Positions 35,601-42,536 of a DNA stretch of 64,000 bases are shown one piece after another (position 1 is the first letter of the stretch; the number at the start of each line of letters is the position of its first letter). The notes under the pieces were generated by a model. It saw only the letters and a list, made by a program, of their open reading frames with translations, had not been told where the DNA came from and did no database searches. The stretch covers positions 62,001 to 126,000 of the forward strand of contig DATGLS010000037.1 in assembly GCA_035293985.1 (NCBI GenBank), given 5' to 3'. Made by a program: the position numbers and the translations under genes. The DNA is from JAVDCA01 sp035293985. Lineage in GTDB: Bacteria > Pseudomonadota > Alphaproteobacteria > Rhizobiales > Xanthobacteraceae.

Positions 35601-35840
35601 CGCCGCCGGGCTGAGCACGAATACGACGGTGTCGGCCTGGGCGATCAGGGCTTCGATGCGCGGCCACCACTTCTGGAAGGCGTAGATATCCGAGCGGTCG
35701 ATCAGCGGCGCGAAACCGTTTGCACGCAACGCGAGCTCGAGCCGATCCGCAAAGGCCATGTCGGTGCGCGAGTAGGAGATGAAGATCTTCGCTTTCGGTA
35801 CTTCCTCTCCGCGCGCCCGGTCGGCGGCATCGCTGGCCAT
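32607..35840 (-). CDS. TIR domain - transmembrane - WD40 repeat protein
   Basis: 1077 residues from ATG 35840 (GGGGGAA at 7 nt). A TIR domain covers about 17-145, starting KIFISYSRTDMAFADRLE, with Glu89 in the SKVCADEVAFA helix at the position of the NADase catalytic glutamate. A basic stretch RRAATRRRN leads into one transmembrane segment (about 217-239), then a charged helical region (243-270) and about 16 WD40-like units (328-1010), each with AFSPDGRR and ending ARLWD or similar. A unique C-terminal 65 residues follows. Basic residues before the membrane segment predict TIR inside and propeller outside the inner membrane. Probably a sensor-effector protein; the ligand is unknown. Confidence 0.9.
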   Translation of the reverse strand: MASDAADRARGEEVPKAKIFISYSRTDMAFADRLELALRANGFAPLIDRSDIYAFQKWWPRIEALIAQADTVVFVLSPAAVASKVCADEVAFAAGLNKRFAPIVCRRVDAAAVPGALRELNFISFEDADRFDDDMRRLVEALETDIEWVVKHTDFGEAARRWSQAGRPGPRGLLLRSPMLEEAERWIASRPPRAPAPTEATQTFIAESRRAATRRRNILSASLGAGLVVALGLAGLAYWQRGQAVEQRALAEKNEARAASERDRALVTQSRFLADLATQSLGAGDAGTALLLALTALPDRRAGIERPYVAEAELALFNAWQALAERRVLAGHDAALVSAAFSPDGRRIVTASHDKTVRVWDAQSGREIAVLRGHTGTLRTAAFSPDGRQIVTAANDDTVRVWDAASGQLVAALRGHGRGEWVNGAAFSPDGRRIVSASTDKTARVWDAASGRVIAVMRHDGEVASAAFSRDGRRIVTASHDRTARIWDAEDGHMIAVLIGHTGRVATAQFSPDGRRVVTTSYDEAAARLWDAESGKALAILAGHSGALLGAAFSPDGRHILTWGSDTTARLWDADTARENAILRGDVAIAAFSPDGRRVMTLGDATARLWDADTGKEVATLGHLSGHDDSLVSAAFSADSRHVVTASDDKTARIWELGATRGLVLLRGHKDRVTSAAFSPDGRRLLTGSEDKIVRLWNAQTEKVIAEFEHRGPVSRVAFSPDGRHFLAAADDATVYLWDADTGENIASLGQGQLGNVMSAEFSPDGRRVATATLLDEKAHLWDVATGREIVALSGHSKSVRTVAFSADGRRIVTASEDNTARVFDAADGRQISVLTGHGRTVMDAALSPDGRRVVTASSDRTARLWNADDGHEIAVLRGHADMVLSATFSPDGRRVATTSRDETARIWDAETGRLLAVLRGHGGWVNHATFSADGRRLLTASSDETARIWDVASGKEIARLSSYRRGLSVGSSAAFSPDGLWVVTTTDEDAARLWRVFPTAQDLIDDAKTLVPRCLVLERRTKAFLEPEPPAWCIEMEKWPYQAQAWKDWLTAKRANIALPLPDTSPKSGPNTRYIR

Positions 35841-36087
35841 CACAGAATTCCCCCAAGAGCCCGGCGCGATCATGCCGGACTTCCTGCCCCATGGTGGCAT
35901 AATGAAAGGCTGATGCAATTGCTGCGACGTGCGCGCGTCGGCGCAGCAAAGCCAACGACGTCGAGGCCGAAGGCTCGAGCCGGGCCAAGCCTGCTCAGCC
36001 GAAACGGCCGGATAACGTGGTCGTTCGCGCGCGCGACGCCATGTGGCGTCGCGCGGCGAGCGTCGCCGTGCGGCGGCGTCGTTGGCG

Positions 36088-36714
36088 TCAGTGCGTGGCG
36101 GCAGCCGGCGCGGCCGGGCTGAGCGCGAGCGGCGCAGGCCTGTGCACCGTTGGATGCACCGCGCGCGACGGCGCCGCGAGCTTGGCGAGGATGTCCTGCT
36201 CGGAGGCTTGCAGCCGCGCGATGTCGTCCGCCATTTGTTGACGGCTGGACGCGACCTCGGCGATCTGCTGCCGGCTCGACGCGAGCTGCGCGGCGAGCTG
36301 CTCGATGCTGTGCCGCACGCCCGCGAGACTGAGCGACATGGCGGCGATCTGCTGCTGGTCGGGCGTCGCGACCGGTCCAGCCGACCCGACCGTGGCGGCG
36401 GCGGTGGACGCCGCAGCGGTCGTCGCCACCGGCCCCGTGGGCGCCGCAGCCGGCATCAACCAGCCGAGCTGTTGCGGATACGCGTTCGCCGCCATCTCGC
36501 GCGCCATGTCGCCGTAGCTCTGCCACGCCAATGTGCCGCCGACACCGATGGCGATCGTCAGCACGAAACGAAGAAGCGCCCGCAGCGGGCGCCGCCGGCG
36601 ACGCACCGACGATGCAGGTCGCTCGTCACGCGGATGGGGCACCTTCGGATCCGTCCCGCCGGGCCGCTCGGCGTGGAATTCGTCCCAGAAATCAGCTGGT
36701 GCGGTCGCGGACAT
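36088..36714 (-). CDS. Single-span membrane protein with coiled-coil periplasmic part
   Basis: 208 residues from ATG 36714 (GAGGAG upstream). A 45-residue basic N-terminus ending SSVRRRRRPLRALLR precedes a transmembrane segment (LRFVLTIAIGVGGTLAWQ). After an Ala/Thr-rich linker, a heptad-like region contains two SSRQQIAEV/SSRQQMADD repeats and forms a coiled coil; the C-terminus is Ala/Pro/His-rich. It resembles conserved hypothetical proteins in Bradyrhizobium-type genomes. No function can be assigned. It is 247 bp upstream of the TIR gene on the same strand but not clearly in its operon. Confidence 0.68.
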   Translation of the reverse strand: MSATAPADFWDEFHAERPGGTDPKVPHPRDERPASSVRRRRRPLRALLRFVLTIAIGVGGTLAWQSYGDMAREMAANAYPQQLGWLMPAAAPTGPVATTAAASTAAATVGSAGPVATPDQQQIAAMSLSLAGVRHSIEQLAAQLASSRQQIAEVASSRQQMADDIARLQASEQDILAKLAAPSRAVHPTVHRPAPLALSPAAPAAATH

Positions 36715-36904
36715 AGCTGCCTCCTCTCGTCCCAAAGAAGGCGGCAAGAGGCCACTGCCCTGTGACTGGAGCGGGGCGAAAGCGGAGCCTCGGCGAGGCA
36801 GAATTTGGCGACGCTGGCGCAAAATACCGTGGCAAGGGAATGACTTACCATCAGTGGCGCGAGCCGTGCCACATTGGACCGCCCGCTCCCCCGCAGACGC
36901 CTCA

Positions 36905-38029
36905 TCAACCCAATCCGCACCACGCGGAGATCAGGCGGTCGTAGATCGCGACGGCTTCATCGATGAGCGCGCACTCGCACCATTCGTCCGTCTGGTGCGC
37001 CATGTGCGCGTGACCCGGCCCCATGATCACCGTCGGCACGTCGCCGAGTGCAGGCGCCAGCACCGATCCATCGGTGAAGTACGGCGCCGCCTCGACGATG
37101 GGTGCGCTGCCACGAACGTCGTTGCAGATGTCGAACACCTGCCGCATCCAGGGGTGCGCCGGGTCGGTCCAGATGCTCTCGAGGTCGACGATGGCCGAGA
37201 TCGTCACGTCGGGACCGAGATAGCTCGCCATCTGCTCGCGCAACATGCCGTGGCGCATTCCCGGAATCGTGCGCATGTCGATGCCGATCTCGGCCCAGTC
37301 GGGCACCGAGTTGATGTTGAGGCCGCCGTGCAACGTGCCGACGTTGAGCGTCGGCGCTCCCATCACGTCGTGCCGGGCGACGTTGAAATCGAAATTCTCC
37401 AGCCGCACGACGGCGCGCGCCGCCGGATAGATGGCGCTCGCGCCTTGGTCCGGCATCGAGCCGTGCGCCGTGACGCCCTGCGTCGTCGCCTTGAGCCATA
37501 GCGCGCCCTTGTGCCCGCACAGCGGCCGGTTCGCGGTCGGCTCGGCGACGACCAGCGCGCCGGCCTCGCCACGGATGCCGCGTCCCGCCAAGGCGAGCGC
37601 ACCTTCGCTGCCGGTCTCCTCGCCCGCCGTGATGTAGAGCACGACGCCGGGGGTGCCTTCGAGGCGCGCCGCGTGCCGCAAGGCGGCAACGACGAACGCG
37701 GCCACGCCCGCCTTCATGTCGGTGGCGCCGCGTCCCCACAGCCGGCCGTCTTTCACCAAACCCTCATGCGGCGGGACGGTCCACGCCTTCTTGCCGAGCG
37801 GCACCGTATCGGTGTGCCCGGTGAATGCGATCGGCGGCCTGTCGGCGGTGCCGCCGATGCGGGCGACGAGGTTCGGCCGGCCCTCGGCGAGCGGAATGGT
37901 CTCGCACCTGAAGCCGGCTTGCGTGAGCAGCGACTGCAGATGGTCGGTGCACGGTCCCTCGCGCCCGGGGGGGTTGATGGTGTCGAACCGGATCAACTCG
38001 GCAGCGAGATCGACGGCGCCAGACGACAT
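36905..38029 (-). CDS. M20 family deacylase (ArgE/DapE/acetylornithine deacetylase-like)
   Basis: 374 residues from ATG 38029. Metal-binding and catalytic positions of the M20 family are visible: HTDTVPLG (His and catalytic Asp), the bridging Asp in GRGATDMKAG, and AGEETGSEG with the general-base Glu and next ligand. The NINSVPDWAEIGIDMRTIPG dimerisation-domain segment and C-terminal GPGHAHMAHQTDEW ligand His complete the fold. It hydrolyses an N-acyl amino acid; ArgE and DapE are similar and the substrate is not decidable. The longer upstream frame (to 38344) was rejected since it crosses the next small gene. Confidence 0.9.
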   Translation of the reverse strand: MSSGAVDLAAELIRFDTINPPGREGPCTDHLQSLLTQAGFRCETIPLAEGRPNLVARIGGTADRPPIAFTGHTDTVPLGKKAWTVPPHEGLVKDGRLWGRGATDMKAGVAAFVVAALRHAARLEGTPGVVLYITAGEETGSEGALALAGRGIRGEAGALVVAEPTANRPLCGHKGALWLKATTQGVTAHGSMPDQGASAIYPAARAVVRLENFDFNVARHDVMGAPTLNVGTLHGGLNINSVPDWAEIGIDMRTIPGMRHGMLREQMASYLGPDVTISAIVDLESIWTDPAHPWMRQVFDICNDVRGSAPIVEAAPYFTDGSVLAPALGDVPTVIMGPGHAHMAHQTDEWCECALIDEAVAIYDRLISAWCGLG

Positions 38030-38043
38030 GTGGGGCGAAGCGG

Positions 38044-38280
38044 CTAGGTAAGCTTCACGATCGCGGCCAGTGCGCCGACTGCGAGAAAGAGCATGACTCC
38101 GAGCCTGACTGTGAGCTGCAGCGTCTGCATCTTCAAAGCCATTGCTAGGCCTTGCTTGGTTACAAGCTCCGCCATGATGAACTGTCTCACAGCCTCCGCA
38201 GGAGCTTCCGCCTGCTTTTGCGGCACACCATTCTCGCGCAAATGAGGAGGGAACGACAACGTATCGAATGCAAAAACCAT
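38044..38280 (-). CDS. Small DUF1640 (CCDC90)-like membrane-anchored protein
   Basis: 78 residues from ATG 38280, with a perfect GGAGGAGA ribosome site. MVFAFDTLSFPPHLRENGVP followed by QKQAEAPAEAVRQFIMAEL matches the pattern 'F-D-T-x-x-x-x-x-x-L-x-x-x-G-x-P-x-x-Q-A-E-A' of DUF1640/CCDC90-type proteins, which are a helical head plus coiled coil and one C-terminal membrane anchor. The anchor here is LGVMLFLAVGALAAIVKL. Family members are common, small and of unknown function in bacteria; the mitochondrial relative touches the Ca2+ uniporter complex. Confidence 0.7.
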   Translation of the reverse strand: MVFAFDTLSFPPHLRENGVPQKQAEAPAEAVRQFIMAELVTKQGLAMALKMQTLQLTVRLGVMLFLAVGALAAIVKLT

Positions 38281-38375
38281 TGTCTCCTCCTCCATTGACG
38301 CGCCCCGCGCGCGGGGAGGGCTGTTGAGTAAAATACAGGAACAAATAGGGAACTCAATTCGGCGGAGTCAAGTAC

Positions 38376-39683
38376 TCACGGAGCTGCCCGTCCAAACAAC
38401 TTTGCTCGATACGTCCCCTCCCGGTACCCCCTCTTGTACATCCCGCGCTCCTGCAGCCGGGGCACCACCAGCGCGATGAAATCCTCCAGACACTCCGGCG
38501 CCACGGTGCGCGACAGGTTGAACCCGTCCACATCCGCTTCCGCGACCCATCCGGCAAGCGCCTCGATCACCTGATCCGCATCGCCGACGATCGGCTCCTG
38601 CCGGCTGCCGAGCACGAACCGATCGACCAGCGCCCGCTTGGTCCATCCCGGCCCGAGCGTGCGCGCGATCGCCTCGACGTTCGACTGGATCGCCTGCGAG
38701 GCGCTGCCGTCGACCGGCTCGTCCAGGTCGAACTTGGCGAAATCGATGCCGAGCGAGGCGGCGGCGTGGGCCAGCGCGCCCTCGACCGAGGCGTGGCGGC
38801 GATACTCCGCGAGCTTGTCGCGCGCCTCGCGCTCCGTGCGCCCGACCACCACGGTCGCGCCGACATAGGCTTGCAGCGGGCGCGGCGCCGCGCGCTTGCG
38901 CAGGTCAGCGACGAGGCGCGCCACGTTCGCCTTGCTGCTGGCGTTGACGAACACGCATTCGGCATGGCGCGCCGCGAACGCGCGGCCGCGTTCGGAGGCG
39001 CCGGCCTGGTAGAGCACCGGCGTGCGCTGCGGCGAGGGCTCGCACAGATGGATCGCGTCGAGCCCGTATTGCGGCCCGTTATGCTGCACGCGATGCACGC
39101 GCGCCGGATCGGCGTAGATGCCGGCAGCACGGTCGGCGCGCACCGCGCCATCCTCCCAGCTCTCCTCCCACAACGCGCGCACGACCTGCATGTACTCGTC
39201 GGCGAGATCGTATCGGTCGTCATGCGCCATCTGCGCGTCGAAGCCCATGCCGCGCGCGGCGCTGTCGAGATAGCCGGTGACGATGTTCCAGCCGATGCGG
39301 CCATTGGTGAGATGATCGAGCGTGGAGAAGCGCCGCGCCAAGAGGTAGGGCGGCTCGTAGGCGAGGTTGCAGGTGACGCCGAAGCCGAGGTGCCTCGTCG
39401 CATGCGCCATCGCGGGCACGATCAGCATGGGATCGAGCAGCGGCACCTGCACGGCGTTGCCCAGCGCGGCGTCCGCAGACCCCGCGTAGACGTCGTAGAC
39501 GCCGAGCACATCGGCGAGGAAGAGCCCGTCGAACAGCCCGCGCTCGAGCAGGCGCGCCAGGGCGACCCAGTGATCGAGCGAACGGTAGTCGGCCGAGCGG
39601 TCGCGCGGATGCGTCCACATGCCCTGCTGGATGTGGCCGACGCAGGCCATGTCGAAGGCGTTGAGGCGGATCTCGCGCATCAC
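38376..39683 (-). CDS. LLM-class flavin-dependent monooxygenase (NtaA/SnaA/DszA type)
   Basis: 435 residues. The N-terminus (IRLNAFDMACVGHIQQGMWTHPRDRS) and later RIGWNIVTGYLDSAARGMG and YLMQV-like DEYMQVVRALWEESWED are hallmarks of the nitrilotriacetate/dibenzothiophene-sulfone monooxygenase branch of bacterial-luciferase-like enzymes. These use FMNH2 supplied by a separate reductase. The last residues end REGTYRAKLFGRAAP, also typical. Its ATG overlaps the stop of the GNAT gene upstream, so they form an operon. No flavin reductase is in the immediate vicinity. Substrate unknown; sulfur or amine scavenging is common. Confidence 0.9.
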   Translation of the reverse strand: MMREIRLNAFDMACVGHIQQGMWTHPRDRSADYRSLDHWVALARLLERGLFDGLFLADVLGVYDVYAGSADAALGNAVQVPLLDPMLIVPAMAHATRHLGFGVTCNLAYEPPYLLARRFSTLDHLTNGRIGWNIVTGYLDSAARGMGFDAQMAHDDRYDLADEYMQVVRALWEESWEDGAVRADRAAGIYADPARVHRVQHNGPQYGLDAIHLCEPSPQRTPVLYQAGASERGRAFAARHAECVFVNASSKANVARLVADLRKRAAPRPLQAYVGATVVVGRTEREARDKLAEYRRHASVEGALAHAAASLGIDFAKFDLDEPVDGSASQAIQSNVEAIARTLGPGWTKRALVDRFVLGSRQEPIVGDADQVIEALAGWVAEADVDGFNLSRTVAPECLEDFIALVVPRLQERGMYKRGYREGTYRAKLFGRAAP

Positions 39684-40165
39684 AACATCTTTTGCATGAA
39701 GAGGAGATCGAGCGAGCGGCCGAACTTTTGCGCCACCTCGCGCAAGACGCCGGCGTCGAAGAAGCCGAGCTTGCGATGCAGCGCGATCGAGGCCGTGTTG
39801 GCGGCGTCGATTCCGCCGATCATCACGTGCTTGTCGCGCGCCTGCGCCTCCTCGATCAGCCGCCGCATCAGCGCGCTGCCGACGCCGCGGCCACGGGCAT
39901 CCTCACGCACATGCACCGAATGCTCGACGCTGCGTGCATAGCCCGGCCACGGCCGGAAGTCGCCGAAGCTCGCAAAGCCGATGACGCCGCCATCGTCCGC
40001 GACCAGCACCGGAAGGCGGGCGTCGCGCCGCGCATTGAGCCACGCCCGGCGATCTTCCAGCGGCGCCGGCGTCTCGGTGTACACCGCCGTCGTGTGCGCA
40101 ATGACATGATTGTAGATCGCCAGGATCCCCGGCAGGTCGTCTTCGGCCGCGTCACGGATCAGCAT
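39680..40165 (-). CDS. GNAT N-acetyltransferase, phosphinothricin acetyltransferase-like
   Basis: 161 residues from ATG 40165. Features of the PAT/YwnH branch: IRDAAEDDLPGILAIYNHVI at the N-terminus, VEHSVHVREDARGRGVGSAL with the acetyl-CoA pyrophosphate loop (RGRGVG), and NTASIALHRKLGFFDAG. Relatives acetylate the free amino group of methionine sulfone/sulfoximine or phosphinothricin. It is the first gene of a two-gene unit with the monooxygenase (4-bp overlap) and is divergent from the XRE-cupin regulator. Confidence 0.87.
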   Translation of the reverse strand: MLIRDAAEDDLPGILAIYNHVIAHTTAVYTETPAPLEDRRAWLNARRDARLPVLVADDGGVIGFASFGDFRPWPGYARSVEHSVHVREDARGRGVGSALMRRLIEEAQARDKHVMIGGIDAANTASIALHRKLGFFDAGVLREVAQKFGRSLDLLFMQKML

Positions 40166-40249
40166 CGATCTCTCCACAACGCACGCTGTTCGCGCTCCCT
40201 CTGCCTGCACGCGGAGCGCGGGAGGCGCAGGCGTCGTGCCGTGTCCGAA

Positions 40250-40278
40250 TGGACATTTCGGCTGTCATCCACTATAAT
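40250..40278 (+). promoter_or_regulatory. Strong sigma-70 promoter giving a leaderless mRNA
   Basis: TGGACA (40250-40255), a 17-bp spacer and consensus TATAAT (40273-40278). The expected start point, about 7 bp after the -10, coincides with the first base of the ATG at 40286, and there is no Shine-Dalgarno sequence. Confidence 0.7.
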
Positions 40279-40285
40279 AGACAAG

Positions 40286-40873
40286 ATGATCACAATGCAA
40301 GACACCCCCCCGGACCCCGCCGCCGCCTCGCTCGCGTCGCGCCTGCGCGCAGAGCGTGAGGCGCGCGGCTGGTCGATCGGCGACCTCGCGGCGCGCTCGG
40401 GCGTATCGCGGGCGATGATCAGCAAGGTCGAGCGCAACGAGGCGAGCCCGACGGCGGCGCTGCTCGGCCGGCTGTCGGGCGCCTTCGGGCTCACCCTCTC
40501 CACCTTGCTGGCGCGCAGCGAGAGCGATGCGAGCGGAGAGGGGCGCCTCGCCCGTGCCGCCAGCCAGCCGCGCTGGAGCGATCCGGCGACCGGCTACATC
40601 CGCCGCGCGGTCTCGCCGCCCGGTGCGCTGCCGGAGCTGGTGCAGGTGGAGCTCCCGCCCGGCGCGCGGATCGATTATCCGGCCTCGGCTTTCACGTTCC
40701 TGCGCGGGCAATGCATCTGGGTGCTCGCCGGCACGCTCGACTTCCTCGAGGGCGCGACGACCCACCGCCTGCGCCGCGGCGACTGCCTCGCGCTCGGCCC
40801 CGCGATGGCCTGCAGCTTCGTCAATCCGTCGGCGAGCGCGCGCGCAGCCTATCTGGTGGCGTTGACGCGCTGA
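40286..40873 (+). CDS. XRE-family regulator with C-terminal cupin domain
   Basis: 195 residues from ATG 40286 (a second ATG at 40295 is equally possible). A helix-turn-helix (SLASRLRAEREARGWSIGDLAARSGVSRAMISKVERNEASPT) is followed by a cupin (about 115-195) with LPPGARIDYPASAF, GTLDFLEGATTHRLRRGDCLALGP. Such regulators bind a small ligand in the cupin and control adjacent genes. It is divergent from the GNAT-monooxygenase pair, which is a likely target. The message appears leaderless (see promoter at 40250). Confidence 0.9.
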   Translation: MITMQDTPPDPAAASLASRLRAEREARGWSIGDLAARSGVSRAMISKVERNEASPTAALLGRLSGAFGLTLSTLLARSESDASGEGRLARAASQPRWSDPATGYIRRAVSPPGALPELVQVELPPGARIDYPASAFTFLRGQCIWVLAGTLDFLEGATTHRLRRGDCLALGPAMACSFVNPSASARAAYLVALTR

Positions 40874-40946
40874 CGCATTGTTCTCATTCTCCGACGGGCG
40901 CGACGGCAAGGCGCAAGCTGCCGACAGCACTGACGGGAGAAGAAGC

Positions 40947-41267
40947 ATGGAAGCGAGCAAGGCCTACTTCATGGTGCGGGCGGAGGTCGCCAACGAAGCC
41001 GACCGCGCCAAGTTCGACCAATGGTACGGCGGCCACCACGTGCCGCTGGCGATGGCCTACTTCAAGTGCGAGAAGGCGTGGCGCTTCTGGAGCCGCCTCG
41101 ATCCTTCCGTCCACTACGCGATGTACCAGTTCCGCGACATGGCGACGTTGCGGGCCGTCATCGATGCGCCCGGCTTCAAGCCGCTGATCGACGACTTCAA
41201 CCAGGCGTGGCCCAACGTGCCGCGCAGCCGCGACCTGATGGAGACCGTGCAGGTGGTGAACCCGTGA
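40947..41267 (+). CDS. Small dimeric alpha/beta-barrel-like protein
   Basis: 106 residues from ATG 40947 (GGGAGAAG upstream). The order of elements, AYFMVRAEVANEADRAKFDQWYGGHHVPLA then YFKCEKAWRFWSRLD and HYAMYQFRDMATLRAVIDAPGFKPLIDDF, suggests a ferredoxin-like alpha-beta barrel as in EthD/ABM-type proteins. No catalytic set is diagnostic. Its stop codon overlaps the start of the next gene (GTGA at 41264). It is downstream of the XRE-cupin regulator on the same strand. Confidence 0.7.
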   Translation: MEASKAYFMVRAEVANEADRAKFDQWYGGHHVPLAMAYFKCEKAWRFWSRLDPSVHYAMYQFRDMATLRAVIDAPGFKPLIDDFNQAWPNVPRSRDLMETVQVVNP

Positions 41268-41729
41268 AATCGCCGCACCTGTTTCTCGTCCTCGCCATCG
41301 CCTTGGCGGCGAGCTGCGGTTGTGCGCAGCGCGCGGCGGCGCAAAACATTGATCTGCTGAAGGGCGATTGGGCCGGCAACTACAGGTGCCGGCAAGGCCT
41401 CACTGCGGTCGTCGTGTCACTCTCGCCCGAGCGCGACAATGCGATCACCGGGTCGTTCACTTTCGGCAATCTGCCTGGGCGCGACAATGCCGCCAATGGC
41501 AAGGTATTTCCTGGTCGGCACCTATGACGGCGCGACCCATAGGCTGACGATGCGCCCGGGCGAATGGGTCAGCCAGCCCAGCGGCTACGTCGCGGTCGGC
41601 TTCACGGCGACGCTCGAGCCGGCCGGGGAGCGCCTGACCGGAATTGTCGCGTTCAGCGGCTGCTCGACGCTCGCGTTGCAAAAGGTTGCCACCGCGCCGG
41701 CCGATGGCGATGATCCCGCGAAACCGGCG
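41264..41729 (+). pseudogene. Secreted protein gene disrupted by a frameshift
   Basis: From GTG 41264 the frame gives a signal peptide (MKSPHLFLVLAIALAASCGC) and about 60 mature residues to NLPGRDNAANGK, then reads a false end at 41527. In the +1 frame the protein continues YFLVGTYDGATHRLTMRPGE and WVSQPSGYVAVGFTATLEPA to about 41700. One extra G in the AAGG at 41501-41504 would explain the shift. No family recognised. The continuing frame runs without a stop into a CoA-transferase remnant. Confidence 0.72.
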
Positions 41730-42341
41730 GGGCAAAAGGTCGAGGTCTCGCTCTATGAAAGCTCGCTCGCGATGCTGGTCAACGTCGCCGCCAACGTGCT
41801 GGTGGCGGGCAAGGGCGGCGGCCGCTTCGGCAACGGCCATCCGAGCATCGTGCCCTACACCACCTATGCGGCGGCCGACGCCATGATGGCGCTCGCGATC
41901 GGCAACGATACCCAGTTCGCCAAGGCCGCCGCCGTGCTCGGGCATCCCGAGTGGGCGAACGACGAGCGCTTCGCGAGCAACCGTGCCCGGGTCGCCAATC
42001 GCGAGCTGATCGACGGCCTGATCGGCGCGGCGCTCGCGACCGACGAGGTCGACGCGTGGCTCGATAAGCTCAAAGCCGTCGGCGTCCCGTGCGGGCGCAT
42101 CAACACGGTGGCCCAGGCGCTCGCCGAGCCGCACACGCAAGCGCGCCGCATGGTCGAGACCGTTGCGCATCCGACCATCGGCGACCTCAAGATGCTGGGA
42201 ATTCCGTTCAAGTTCTCCGATACGCCGGCGGCGGTCCGGCGTCCCCCGCCGCTGCTCGGCGAGCATACGGATGAAGTCCTGGCTGAGCTCGGAATGGACC
42301 CGGGCGCGATTGCGAAATTGCGTGGCGACAAAGTGGTGTAG
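41730..42341 (+). pseudogene. 3'-half remnant of a CaiB/BaiF CoA-transferase
   Basis: About 203 codons match the C-terminal half of class III CoA-transferases: GQKVEVSLYESSLAMLVNVA, GNGHPSIVPYTTYAAADAM, ALAIGNDTQFAKAAAVLGHP, VPCGRINTVAQALAEPHTQA and the closing PPPLLGEHTDEVLAELGM. The first half, with the catalytic aspartate, is missing: the sequence upstream belongs to the unrelated secreted protein. A deletion that joined the two genes is the simplest explanation. It cannot encode an active transferase. Confidence 0.8.
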
Positions 42342-42460
42342 GGTCGGCAAAATCGCATTCTCGAGTGTTACCGCGGGGGCAACCGCGGGGGCGATCTTGC
42401 CCACGTGGTTAGCCACGAGCGCGCGGTTGCCCACCCGACACGCTTGTGCACGCTGCACGA

Positions 42461-42496
42461 AATTGCTTGTCGCGCTTCGCGCTCCTCGCAATGACG
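42461..42496. repeat. Partial family A palindromic repeat
   Basis: AATTGCTT, CGCGCTTCGCGCTCCT and CGCAATGACG correspond to the right half of the family A element at 14733-14820. It lies just before the enolase-superfamily gene. Confidence 0.6.
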
Positions 42497-42536
42497 CAAT
42501 TCTCGGCGCGCTCGTCGACTTGGAAGAGGACAAGCC

